From positions 4,030,001 to 4,094,000 of the forward strand of contig NZ_CP197466.1 of NCBI RefSeq assembly GCF_052180255.1: a stretch of DNA of 64,000 nucleotides. Reading direction: 5' to 3'. The notes below the pieces were generated by a model. It was not told where the DNA came from. It searched no databases and was given only the letters and a program-made list of their open reading frames with translations. The DNA is from Paenibacillus_AM sp052180255 (lineage in GTDB: Bacteria; Bacillota; Bacilli; Paenibacillales; NBRC-103111). The position numbers and the translations under genes were made by a program. How positions within the stretch are numbered: position 1 is the first letter of the stretch; each line of letters starts with the position of its first letter. Positions 25,745 to 33,805 of this stretch are shown in pieces.

Positions 25745-27004
25745 CTAGATAGTCAATAATTGTTTCGCATAGGTATTCAATTCAATCGGCTTCCCACCGT
25801 TTAAGCGGGACTCCTCCGCTGCGAATGCCATCAAATGACTACGTACAGAGGCAGATGCAGAAGTCAGGCCTTCTTGCCCGTTATATCCGCGCACTTCCTG
25901 CAAGAAACTCCGCACGATACCGCTGTCTCCACCGCCATGACCACTCGTCTGGACTGGGATCGTAATTTCTGTTTTCTGATGCGTAAGAAAATCATATAGT
26001 GTAATTTTATCTTCTTCTGCACGAAGTTCACCGTGCGTACCCATAATTTGAATGCGACGCTCCTGCTCAAACGTAAAACCACACATACTGAACATCGCAG
26101 TAGCACCGCTCGCGAACTCCATATTCACCACTTGATGATCCACAACATTGTTGTCACTGCGATACACACAGCGTCCATAATCGGTCTCACGCAAGCCTTG
26201 AATGATGTTCTCTCTTGTTAGATCGGGTGTAAAATGACGTGCCCAATCTCCAAACTCTTGGCTAAAATAAAACTTCGGTGCGGAGTACACACATGTCGTT
26301 TCCACTGGGCAATCTAGACAGCGAGCTGTCGATCCTTCCGGCGCGTTGCATTCATGGAAGTGCATCAAGGAGCCAAACGAACTAATGCGAGTACAAGGCT
26401 CATCCATAAGCCAGGACAAAACATCCATATCATGGCAGGATTTAGCGAGAATCATCGGACTGGATTTGTCAGAGTTATTCCAATTCCCACGTACGAAACT
26501 GTGTGCAATATGCCAGTATCCCACGTTCTCATTCAGTTGAATCGATACAACATCCCCAATTCGCTTCTCGGTGATGAGTGCCTTGATTCTGCTCCAGAGT
26601 GGCGTATAACGCATGACGTGACAGATCGTCAGTAAACGATCATTCTTTTTTGCCGCAAGCTCCATCTCCAAGCATTCTCTTGGGCTTGGTGACATCGGTT
26701 TTTCTAAGAGCACATGATACTTCTTATTCAGCGCTTGAATCGTCGGCTCATAATGCATGCGATCCTGTGTACAAATTACCGCAATATCTGCCATTTGCTC
26801 TTCTGCAAGCAATTGCTCCCATGATGCATAACAACGACCCTCTGCGATACCGTGAGTTTCTGCTGCTTTGGCAAGTCTTACCGGATCAGCTTCAGCAACA
26901 GCTACAAATTTCAATTCATGTGGGTAATGAAGTGCATAAGGTGCATAGCTTTCGAATCCTCTCGCACCCGCGCCAATTAACACTGCAGTTAATGGACTAC
27001 TCAT
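25745..27004 (-). CDS. Gfo/Idh/MocA family oxidoreductase
   Basis: This 419-residue protein has an N-terminal NAD(P)-binding Rossmann fold (AVLIGAGARGFESYAPYA) and the conserved LLEKPMSPS containing the family EKP motif with the catalytic-site lysine. The C-terminal alpha/beta domain contains KSCHDMDVLSWL. A cysteine cluster CLDCPVETTC in the middle could bind a metal and is a subgroup feature. Family members oxidise or reduce sugars, inositols or related polyols. The substrate is unknown and no sugar operon surrounds it. ATG 27004 has GGGGAGAG upstream and is preferred over an ATG at 27046. Confidence 0.87.
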   Translation of the reverse strand: MSSPLTAVLIGAGARGFESYAPYALHYPHELKFVAVAEADPVRLAKAAETHGIAEGRCYASWEQLLAEEQMADIAVICTQDRMHYEPTIQALNKKYHVLLEKPMSPSPRECLEMELAAKKNDRLLTICHVMRYTPLWSRIKALITEKRIGDVVSIQLNENVGYWHIAHSFVRGNWNNSDKSSPMILAKSCHDMDVLSWLMDEPCTRISSFGSLMHFHECNAPEGSTARCLDCPVETTCVYSAPKFYFSQEFGDWARHFTPDLTRENIIQGLRETDYGRCVYRSDNNVVDHQVVNMEFASGATAMFSMCGFTFEQERRIQIMGTHGELRAEEDKITLYDFLTHQKTEITIPVQTSGHGGGDSGIVRSFLQEVRGYNGQEGLTSASASVRSHLMAFAAEESRLNGGKPIELNTYAKQLLTI

Positions 27005-27186
27005 GGTATCTCTCTCCCCTTTGATACACTTTGAACTATTTTTCAAACCCCATCTTTTTCAGCATTGCTACATTGTTATTTTCGGTTGCATTTTTATCCA
27101 AAATATGTATAATACCCATCCTAATATACGATTTTTTTGTTGTCAATTAGAATTTTCTGAATATTTTGATCCGAAAAAAATCAACT

Positions 27187-27231
27187 AAAAGGGCTGTCCC
27201 ATTGGTCTATTCACCCATGGTACAGCCCCTT
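27187..27231 (-). terminator. Terminator of the small conserved gene at 27256
   Basis: On the minus strand, AAGGGGCTGT pairs with ACAGCCCTTTT across a loop with an internal CC/GG extension. It lies 25 bp after the stop codon. Confidence 0.85.
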
Positions 27232-27255
27232 CTATCTTGCATCCAAGTATTAGCC

Positions 27256-27555
27256 CTAATAAGGGCGGTTCAGGTTCATTAAATTTTGCAGCAAATTATC
27301 ACGTGTGCGGTCTGGGCCATCTTCAATAGGTTCGCCCATATCCAACTTCTTCACATGAATTTTGTAATCGCGATCTGGAGCTACTGGGTGAAAATTCGTT
27401 GTACCGCCAAACGGCTCAACCTTATATCCTAATTCATCGAACATCTTAACGAGCTGCTCTGCTGAAGGTTTCTTGGGTTCTTGTTGTTCGATTAGACCCC
27501 GAAATGCCTTCGTCTCTCCTTCACGAATAACTTCAAAATGTACAATACATTCCAT
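27256..27555 (-). CDS. Small conserved-looking protein, unknown function
   Basis: I do not recognise this 99-residue soluble protein. It starts MECIVHFEVIREGETKAF and has a charged, Pro-rich middle (EQQEPKKPSAEQLVKMF) and a C-terminal asparagine-rich tail (RDNLLQNLMNLNRPY). AAAGGAG lies 7-8 nt before the ATG and a terminator follows directly, so it is very likely an expressed monocistronic gene. The beginning resembles small alpha/beta proteins with a beta-strand start, but no domain can be named. Confidence 0.7.
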   Translation of the reverse strand: MECIVHFEVIREGETKAFRGLIEQQEPKKPSAEQLVKMFDELGYKVEPFGGTTNFHPVAPDRDYKIHVKKLDMGEPIEDGPDRTRDNLLQNLMNLNRPY

Positions 27556-27683
27556 AGTGTCCGCTCCTTTGCGTTAAATCCAGATGTGATGGACATCATA
27601 TTCCCATACAAAATTTCTATTATCGTTAACATTATAGTACTATTACTGCATAGAGAAGTAAAATCGAAAGGACTGAACTTAAT

Positions 27684-28022
27684 ATGCCACACATCCTTGT
27701 AAGAGGTATTCAAGTCGAGCAAATGTGCGAGATCAGTACGCCACTTGTTACCGAGCTCGCAGAATTGTGCGAATGCGATACGGATAATTTCATGATTGAA
27801 ATCTTGCAAACAACTTCTGTTTTTGGAGGCAAAATCGTCGAAACTTACCCGTTCATCGAAGTCGCTTGGTTCGAGCGCGGCAAGGAAGTTCGTGACTCAT
27901 TCGCCGAAATTGTCACCAAACACGTGCGTTCCCTCGACATTCCCGAAGTTGAAATTGCGTTTACAACTTTTCAGGAAAGCAGCTACTATATCAATGGTGT
28001 AAGCTGTTCGGACGAAGAGTAA
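27684..28022 (+). CDS. DUF1904 family protein
   Basis: The 112-residue protein starts MPHILVRGIQVEQ, the usual opening of DUF1904 proteins, and continues with VTELAELCECDTDNFMIEIL and FPFIEVAWFERG-like text (YPFIEVAWFERGKEVRD). The fold is related to tautomerase/4-oxalocrotonate-like small proteins, but no activity is known. It is a monocistronic gene divergent from the 99-residue protein, with a terminator at 28050-28108. Confidence 0.82.
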   Translation: MPHILVRGIQVEQMCEISTPLVTELAELCECDTDNFMIEILQTTSVFGGKIVETYPFIEVAWFERGKEVRDSFAEIVTKHVRSLDIPEVEIAFTTFQESSYYINGVSCSDEE

Positions 28023-28049
28023 TTTAGCTACCACCTAACTGAATCCCTA

Positions 28050-28108
28050 ACAACGAAGAAGCAAGCACACACGTACATGACGATGAGCTTGCTTCTTTGT
28101 TGTCTTTT
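28050..28108 (+). terminator. Terminator of the DUF1904 gene
   Basis: ACAACGAAGAAGCAAGC (28050-28066) pairs with GCTTGCTTCTTTGTTGT (28087-28103) with one mismatch and is followed by CTTTT. Confidence 0.8.
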
Positions 28109-28158
28109 AAATCAAATTAAATATTACCTTCTTAATCAAAACAGAAAGGTGGTTATCT

Positions 28159-28554
28159 ATGGAACTTATATTAATATTGTTTCTCTTCATAATCATATCA
28201 TCCCCATTTTGGGGGATATATGGACTTCGTAGAATTAGTGAAGGATACACTTATGATGAAACATATGACAAAACAACAAACATACTTCTAGTCATCTTCG
28301 GTGTACTCGAATTATGTTGCTTTTATCTGATGATTGAAAACAGCATATTTCGTCGGTTGCCCATATGGGTTGAAGTCCTATTGTGCCTCATAACCGCTTT
28401 AATGGGCTTAACATCAAGCATATTAGTACTTTTAAAGAAATCAATTAAGGTTTCCTATTATGTTCTAGCTGTATTAATATTTATAATTAGCGTGTTAATT
28501 TTCTTATATTTTATCTTTGGTCTTATTCTAATCAGCAGCTGGAAAACATTCTAA
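28159..28554 (+). CDS. Small four-helix membrane protein, unknown
   Basis: This 131-residue very hydrophobic protein has helices at about 2-22, 41-62, 68-92 and 98-126 and a short charged loop (RRISEGYTYDETYDKTT) after the first. I cannot assign a family. It is A+T-rich compared with the surrounding genes. AAAGGTGG precedes the ATG. The 28555-28732 stretch that follows contains no gene or clear signal before repeat copy E. Confidence 0.6.
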   Translation: MELILILFLFIIISSPFWGIYGLRRISEGYTYDETYDKTTNILLVIFGVLELCCFYLMIENSIFRRLPIWVEVLLCLITALMGLTSSILVLLKKSIKVSYYVLAVLIFIISVLIFLYFIFGLILISSWKTF

Positions 28555-28732
28555 ATCATTCAAAGATCTTTCTAATTCGGAGCAAAGTACGACCAAATAG
28601 CTACTATACTTCTCCTAACTGCAAGCCTAATCGAGGTATGTTATTTATATGTTCATTTCAACCGACTTACTATGTTCTTGCGGTACTTTTACTAGCCATA
28701 AATATCATTATTCTTTTACTTATAACTGCTTC

Positions 28733-28901
28733 CTTTTGCGGTGAATAACGACCGAGCGAAGCGAACAAAACGGTTCCGTAAAAGCGAAGCGTTCGCCTTT
28801 GTCCCCGGATTTTCACCACTTCAAACTTCATTCAAGAAATCCGGGGACAACAGCGATTGGAGGAACGTTTTGTTCGCGCAGCGGTCATATTTTTGCAAAA
28901 G
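28733..28901 (-). repeat. Structured repeat element, copy E (long form)
   Basis: Nested inverted repeats span 169 bp. The far ends are CTTTTGC (28733-28739) and GCAAAAG (28895-28901). The outer stem is GCGAACAAAACG (28761-28772) with CGTTTTGTTCGC (28866-28877). The inner stem is TCGC/GCGA. The apical stem TTGTCCCCGGATTT (28799-28812) pairs perfectly with 28837-28850. The minus strand carries GCGAACGCTTCGCTTTT in the conserved internal-loop position. It ends 4 bp from the stop codon of the CstR-like gene. Confidence 0.85.
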
Positions 28902-28905
28902 TAGA

Positions 28906-29175
28906 TTACCTCGTCTTCACCAACAAATCGACAGCCTGCTGAATAACCGCATCCGTACTGTTCCCTTTTTCCAATTCTTCTTTGATACAATGTGATAAAT
29001 TGTCTCCTACCACGAGACCAATCGAACGATCCACTGCTGTACGTACAGCAGATAACTGCGTGACGATCTCGCGACAGTCCTTTTCATTTTCCATCATACT
29101 GAGCACACCTCGAATTTGCCCTTCGATGCGGCGCAGACGATTTTTCAACGAATCGCTATATTCCATAACGTTCAC
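28906..29175 (-). CDS. cstR: CstR-type persulfide-sensing repressor (CsoR/FrmR family)
   Basis: This is an 89-residue all-helical CsoR-family regulator. The thiolate positions are Cys34 and Cys63. The position four residues before the second cysteine, a copper-binding His in CsoR, is Asn59 here. That pattern (two Cys, no His) matches CstR, which senses hydrogen sulfide and persulfides through di- or trisulfide bridges. The adjacent gene is a persulfide-handling fusion, and its promoter carries two ATACC-type palindromes (31767-31801) of the kind bound by CstR. The stop of the upstream fusion gene is only 6 bp before this start codon, so repressor and enzyme share one transcript and the repressor would control its own synthesis. 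Confidence 0.88.
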   Translation of the reverse strand: MNVMEYSDSLKNRLRRIEGQIRGVLSMMENEKDCREIVTQLSAVRTAVDRSIGLVVGDNLSHCIKEELEKGNSTDAVIQQAVDLLVKTR

Positions 29176-29181
29176 TTCCTC

Positions 29182-31743
29182 TTATATAAATAAGTTCAAA
29201 CCAGCGTCCTCGGCATCGCCTAAATAGCTAGCCACCCCGCCATATTCGATTCCATCTAATAGCTCTTCCTGCTTCATACCCATTATATCCATGCTCATCG
29301 TACAAGCAACAAATTTTACGCCAGCTTCTTGTGCGTTTTTCATCAGTGTTGCCAGAGAATCAACATTTTTACGCTGCATCGCGTGTGCAATCATTTTTGG
29401 GCCCATACCCGCCATATTCATCTTGGACATCGGCAAATGGCCGACACCTTTAGGCATCATCATCCCGAACATTTTTTCCACAAAATCCTTGTTTACCGGC
29501 GGCGCATCCTGCTTCCGTAGAATGTTCAAGCCCCAGAACGTGAAGAACATCGTCACTTTCTTGCCCATCGACACTGAACCTAAAGCAATAATAAACGAAG
29601 CAATCGCCTTATCCAAATCACCGCTAAACACGACCAAAGTCGCGCCATCTTTCGGATTTGCAGGCATCACTGTAGCTGCAGATGCGGTTTGTGAGGATAA
29701 AGCGTTCGATACTTCCTCAGTCGTTGACGCTACTTTTCGATCTCCATCACCTTTGCGGATATGTGCATGCACCGTATTATTTTGCACAGACGACTCAAGT
29801 AATTCATGGCCTTTTTTCTCACACCACTTCCGAATATCTGCCGCAAAACCTGGGTCAGTCGCCTTCACTTCCAATACTTCGCCTGCCTGCATTTTTTCAA
29901 CCGCATTGTATACTTGTAAAATAGGACCTGGACACTGCAAGCCGCAAGCATCGATCGTCACACTTGCTTGGACAAATGTCCCCGTATGAGACTTCGGCTG
30001 ATTAAATGCTGCTTCAGCAGCTCTCACCGTTTCTTGACCGCTTGATCCACCATTATGACGTCCATTCCCAGTGGACATTCCACGCCGTGCTTCATTTTCC
30101 CGAAACACACTCGCATACGTGCGATATCCACCATCCAAGTTCTTCACTTGATAGCCATGTTCCATCAGAATTCGCGCAGCGAGATAGCCTCTTAATCCTA
30201 CCTGACACGATACATACACGGTCTGATTCTTTGGCACTTCCGCCATTCGATCGCGCAAGTCATTCAACGGAATGTTGATCGAACCGGCAATAAAGCCCAT
30301 TTCCCGCTCAATCGCATCACGCACATCAATGAGCAGGCCACCTTCGCGAATGATTCCATCGATCTCATGCCACTGCACCGTCTCCACAAGACCCTCGATT
30401 AGATTCGTTGCCACATTGCCCGCCATATTCACTGGGTCTTTAGCAGAAGAATACGGAGGGGCATAAGCAAGCTCTAATTCAGGAAGATCGAATACGGTCA
30501 GCCCACCTTTCATCGCAGTTGCGATCACGTCGATGCGCTTATCTGCTCCATCGAAAGACACCGCTTGTGCCCCTAAGATACGACCCGATTCTTTTTCAAA
30601 AATGAGCTTGAGAGAAATTGCAGCCGCGCCCGGATAATAGCTGGCATGCGAACTGGGATGAACATGAATGACTTCATATGAAGCCCCTACTCGCTGTAGT
30701 GTTTTCTCATTGTTCCCTGTTGCTGCAACGGTCAGATCGAATATTTTTGCAATCGCAGTCCCTAATGCGCCCTTATAACGCACATTACGACCATTAATAA
30801 TATCTGCAACAACATGACCTTGACGATTCGCCCCCCATGCCAGTGGGACAACAGTAGGTTGACCATTAACAAGATCTGTCACTTCAATCGCATCCCCAAT
30901 TGCATAGATGGATGGATCATTCGTCTGCAGCATGCTGTTCACTTTAATCGCACCGCGCAGTCCAAGCTCTAGACCCGCATCTTTTGCAAGGATATTCTCT
31001 GGCTGTACCCCGATCGCTAAGATGATCATATCAGTCTCCAGCTCTCTGCCACTGCTAAGTTTCACGAGCTTACCTTCATTTTCAAAAGATTGCACACCAT
31101 CTTCAAGCAGCAGCTCCACACCTTTGGCACGCATGTGCTCTTGCACAATACACGCCATCTCATAATCGATCGGTGCCATGACTTGCTTACCCATCTCCAC
31201 TAACGTTACCTGAATGCCTTGTTCCACGAGGTTCTCGACCATTTCCACTCCGATAAAACCGCCACCAATAACGACAGCTTGCTTCGGATGATTGTGATCG
31301 ATATGATCTTTGATCCGATCTGTATCTGGAATGTTACGCAGTGTAAACAAATCTCGTGCTTTTTCTATGCCTGGTAAATCCGGTTTGATTGGCTTCGCCC
31401 CAGGAGAAAGCACCAGCACATCGTAGGACTCTTCATACGCCTCATTCGTACTTAAATTCGTTACCGTGACCGTCTTGCGATCCCGATTAATGCGAGTCAC
31501 TTCGCTCAAGTTACGAATATCCAGTTGAAAACGCTTCGACATCCCTTCCACTGTCTGTACGAGCAGCTTCTTCCGATCTGTAATCGAACCGCCAATATAA
31601 TAAGGAAGCCCACAATTCGCGAACGAAATGTACTCGCCACGCTCGAACATAATGATCTGATCTTGTTCATTTAAGCGACGAAGTCGTGCTGCTGTAGTCG
31701 CACCTCCAGCAACGCCTCCGACAATAATTACTTTTTTAGACAT
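29182..31743 (-). CDS. Four-domain CoA-disulfide/persulfide reductase, rhodanese, TusA and DsrE-like fusion
   Basis: Domains by residue: 1-445 FAD/NAD(P)H CoA-disulfide reductase-like, with VGGVAGG, active-site cysteine in SFANCGLPYY (Cys45), and the second nucleotide motif GGGFIGVE; 455-550 rhodanese with active Cys514 in YVSCQVGLRG; 594-664 TusA-like with DACGLQCPGP (Cys601, Cys605); 700-854 DsrE/DsrF-like with VACTMSMD (Cys815). All four catalytic cysteines are present. The protein should reduce CoA- or glutathione-like persulfides and relay sulfane sulfur between domains, combining functions that are separate in staphylococcal cst operons. The start is the second ATG (31743), 8 nt from AAGGAGG. 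It is repressed in all likelihood by the downstream CstR through the operators at 31767-31801. Confidence 0.92.
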   Translation of the reverse strand: MSKKVIIVGGVAGGATTAARLRRLNEQDQIIMFERGEYISFANCGLPYYIGGSITDRKKLLVQTVEGMSKRFQLDIRNLSEVTRINRDRKTVTVTNLSTNEAYEESYDVLVLSPGAKPIKPDLPGIEKARDLFTLRNIPDTDRIKDHIDHNHPKQAVVIGGGFIGVEMVENLVEQGIQVTLVEMGKQVMAPIDYEMACIVQEHMRAKGVELLLEDGVQSFENEGKLVKLSSGRELETDMIILAIGVQPENILAKDAGLELGLRGAIKVNSMLQTNDPSIYAIGDAIEVTDLVNGQPTVVPLAWGANRQGHVVADIINGRNVRYKGALGTAIAKIFDLTVAATGNNEKTLQRVGASYEVIHVHPSSHASYYPGAAAISLKLIFEKESGRILGAQAVSFDGADKRIDVIATAMKGGLTVFDLPELELAYAPPYSSAKDPVNMAGNVATNLIEGLVETVQWHEIDGIIREGGLLIDVRDAIEREMGFIAGSINIPLNDLRDRMAEVPKNQTVYVSCQVGLRGYLAARILMEHGYQVKNLDGGYRTYASVFRENEARRGMSTGNGRHNGGSSGQETVRAAEAAFNQPKSHTGTFVQASVTIDACGLQCPGPILQVYNAVEKMQAGEVLEVKATDPGFAADIRKWCEKKGHELLESSVQNNTVHAHIRKGDGDRKVASTTEEVSNALSSQTASAATVMPANPKDGATLVVFSGDLDKAIASFIIALGSVSMGKKVTMFFTFWGLNILRKQDAPPVNKDFVEKMFGMMMPKGVGHLPMSKMNMAGMGPKMIAHAMQRKNVDSLATLMKNAQEAGVKFVACTMSMDIMGMKQEELLDGIEYGGVASYLGDAEDAGLNLFI

Positions 31744-31766
31744 CATTCATCCTCCTTAATTAAAAT

Positions 31767-31782
31767 ATACCCACTGGGGTAT
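31767..31782 (-). promoter_or_regulatory. CstR-type operator 1 (proximal)
   Basis: ATACCC-ACTG-GGGTAT is a perfect 6-4-6 palindrome lying between the -10 box and the ribosome binding site of the persulfide fusion gene. It matches the ATACC(C)/(G)GGTAT form of CstR operators. Confidence 0.85.
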
Positions 31783-31811
31783 ATAATACCTATGGGGGTA
31801 TTATGACACAA
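31783..31811 (-). promoter_or_regulatory. Promoter of the persulfide operon
   Basis: On the minus strand, TTGTGT (31811-31806) and TATTAT (31788-31783) are spaced by 17 nt. The second operator lies inside the spacer and the first lies directly downstream, so repressor binding would occlude polymerase. Confidence 0.7.
31786..31801 (-). promoter_or_regulatory. CstR-type operator 2 (distal)
   Basis: ATACCT-ATGG-GGGTAT is a 16-bp palindrome with one mismatched pair, 19 bp centre-to-centre from operator 1. It overlaps the -10 box and spacer of the promoter. Confidence 0.8.
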
Positions 31812-32015
31812 GTGACAACGCCTTGTCCAATGCAAATATTGCACCAAAACCAATCCAATTATTGCTATTTGGTGAAAACAATAATTAATGTTTCCTATTA
31901 CGAGTTTTAAAATGTTCTATTAACTAAAAGTCTAATATACCAAACAACCTATGCTATGATATGGGTATATTTATGCAACATATTTTTATTTTCAGAATTC
32001 GTACAGGGGGAAATT

Positions 32016-33440
32016 ATGGGAAACAAAATGATAGGTGCTAAAAGTATTATTCTTCGACTTGAAATCGTTACTGGGGAAATTAAATTCGGAAAAATCGCTC
32101 AATGCATTTCAGAAGCAGGCGGCGACATCGTAGCTATAGACGTCATTCATACCACATCAAATATGACAATTCGAGACGTGACAATTGATATCGTTGACAC
32201 TTCTCATATTCAGAAAATTACAGATTCCATCAAAGAACTTCACGGCGTGAAGCTTGTTAACGTTTCGGATCGCACATTCTTGCTACACCTTGGTGGTAAG
32301 ATCGAGATGAAACCAAAGACACCGATTCACAACCGTGAAGACTTGTCCCGTGTCTACACACCAGACGTTGCGCGTGTATGTATGGCGATTCATGAAGAAC
32401 AGAAAAAAGCTTACTCACTTACAATGAAACGTAACTCCGTTGCTGTTATCTCCGATGGAAGCGCTGTACTTGGACTTGGAAATATTGGTCCTTATGCGGC
32501 AATGCCAGTTATGGAAGGAAAAGCGATGTTGTTCAAGCAATTCGCTGATGTGGATGCCTACCCAATCTGTTTGGATACGCAAAACGTCGAGGAAATTATC
32601 CAGACAATCAAAGCGATTGCTCCAGCTTACGGCGGAATTAACCTTGAAGATATTTGCTCCCCAGGCTGCTTCGAGATTGAAGAACGTCTACGTGCAGAGC
32701 TAGATATTCCGGTGTTCCACGATGATCAACACGGTACAGCGGTTGTTCTCTATGCAGGTCTAATCAACGCACTTAAAATCGTAAACAAGCCAATCGATCA
32801 AATCAAAGTCATCGTATGCGGTATTGGTGCGGCAGGCGTAGCTTGCAGTAACATCCTACTTGCAGCAGGCGTTCGCAACTTGATCGGCGTGGATCGTGAA
32901 GGTGCAATTTGTGCAGATAACGTGTATGAGAATCAAGTATGGAATGACTATGCACAACGTACGAACCCACATCGTCTATCCGGAGCATTGAGTGAAGTGA
33001 TCGAAGGCGCTGACGTGTTTATCGGCCTTTCTCGTGGTGGGGTTCTAAAGCGTGCAGATGTGGAGAAAATGGCAAAAGATCCGGTTATCTTCGCAATGGC
33101 GAACCCATCTCCAGAAATTATGCCAGAAGAAGTCGAGGATATCGTAGGTGTAATCGCGACAGGCCGCTCCGACTATCCGAACCAAATCAATAACGTACTT
33201 TGCTTCCCAGGTATGTTCCGTGGCGCACTGGATTGCCGCGCAGCAACAATTAACGAGGAAATGAAACTTGCAGCTGCAGAGGCGATTGCATCCATCGTAA
33301 CCGACGATGAACGCGATAAGTTCTACATCATTCCTTCTGTATTTAATACGAAGGTTGTACCTGCAATTAGAGAAGGCGTCATCCGTGCAGCAATCCGTAC
33401 AGGTGTTGCAGGCCGCATTCCAAGCCAGTTTAGGAAATAA
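32016..33440 (+). CDS. NAD(P)-dependent malic enzyme with N-terminal ACT domain
   Basis: This enzyme oxidatively decarboxylates malate to pyruvate. Residues about 8-80 form an ACT-like regulatory domain (SIILRLEIVTGEIKFGKIA), followed by a malic enzyme N-terminal domain with VYTPDVARVC and SDGSAVLGLGNIGP. Metal-binding residues are in GGINLEDI and VFHDDQHGTA. The Rossmann domain has GIGAAGVACSNILL, and FAMANPSPEIMPEE follows. The 474-residue length reflects the ACT extension over a core of about 400 residues. The start at ATG 32016 has AGGGGG upstream. A longer frame begins at 31956 without support. The ACT domain suggests allosteric control by a small ligand that is not identifiable here. 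Confidence 0.93.
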   Translation: MGNKMIGAKSIILRLEIVTGEIKFGKIAQCISEAGGDIVAIDVIHTTSNMTIRDVTIDIVDTSHIQKITDSIKELHGVKLVNVSDRTFLLHLGGKIEMKPKTPIHNREDLSRVYTPDVARVCMAIHEEQKKAYSLTMKRNSVAVISDGSAVLGLGNIGPYAAMPVMEGKAMLFKQFADVDAYPICLDTQNVEEIIQTIKAIAPAYGGINLEDICSPGCFEIEERLRAELDIPVFHDDQHGTAVVLYAGLINALKIVNKPIDQIKVIVCGIGAAGVACSNILLAAGVRNLIGVDREGAICADNVYENQVWNDYAQRTNPHRLSGALSEVIEGADVFIGLSRGGVLKRADVEKMAKDPVIFAMANPSPEIMPEEVEDIVGVIATGRSDYPNQINNVLCFPGMFRGALDCRAATINEEMKLAAAEAIASIVTDDERDKFYIIPSVFNTKVVPAIREGVIRAAIRTGVAGRIPSQFRK

Positions 33441-33454
33441 TAGGCACTTCTGTG

Positions 33455-33484
33455 TTGAATATGATGTAAATTTTATGGTAAATT
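33455..33484 (+). promoter_or_regulatory. Promoter ahead of the leader ORF and ABC-F gene
   Basis: TTGAAT (33455-33460) and an extended -10, TGG-TAAATT (33476-33484), are separated by 18 nt. Transcription would start about 30 nt before the leader ORF. Confidence 0.55.
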
Positions 33485-33517
33485 AGAATTAACTTATTTG
33501 AAAGGAGGTGAGGTAGG

Positions 33518-33670
33518 ATGGATCGCAATGTAGTCCACAATCGTATTAGCCAATTGCCACTGGCATTATTTGGCATTATTCATGATGTAAAAGCACACGG
33601 GATCAGTCTGTCTTTTTACAATCAAACCAATACGATTCAACTAAATTGCGAGATGACACTCCTACCTTAA
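33518..33670 (+). CDS. 50-residue leader-type small ORF upstream of the ABC-F gene
   Basis: A 50-codon ORF starts MDRNVVHNRISQLP and ends CEMTLLP before TAA. It has a near-perfect ribosome site, AAAGGAGGTGA (33501-33511), 6 nt before the ATG. I recognise no family. Its last codons (TCCTACCT, 33660-33667, then CCTC 33671-33674) are complementary to the start region (GAGG 33505-33508, AGGTAGGA 33511-33518), so the mRNA can close on itself and mask the ribosome site. A terminator follows 28 nt after the stop, then the ABC-F gene. The layout is that of a translated leader in an attenuator, but an ordinary small protein gene cannot be excluded. Confidence 0.7.
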   Translation: MDRNVVHNRISQLPLALFGIIHDVKAHGISLSFYNQTNTIQLNCEMTLLP

Positions 33671-33697
33671 CCTCAGACGTTTTGACGTATGAAGATC

Positions 33698-33730
33698 AAG
33701 GCTGTAGGGACATTTCCCTGCAGCCTTTTT
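33698..33730 (+). terminator. Terminator between leader ORF and ABC-F gene (possible attenuator)
   Basis: AAGGCTGTAGGGA (33698-33710) pairs with TTCCCTGCAGCCTT (33714-33727) and is followed by a T run. CCTAC in the leader end (33662-33666) could instead pair with GTAGG in the 5' arm, which would offer a weak antiterminator. Confidence 0.85.
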
Positions 33731-33805
33731 CTGTGCAATAAGAGCCAGAATACTGATCTTACGAGGGCCTAAGCGAGTTGTCATCCATAGAGGAGAATAT
33801 AACCC

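Noticed and set aside
29291..29989. Long open frame (232 codons) antisense to the persulfide fusion gene
   Set aside because: It lies wholly inside a clearly coding gene on the other strand, has no ribosome site and its composition reflects the antisense frame.
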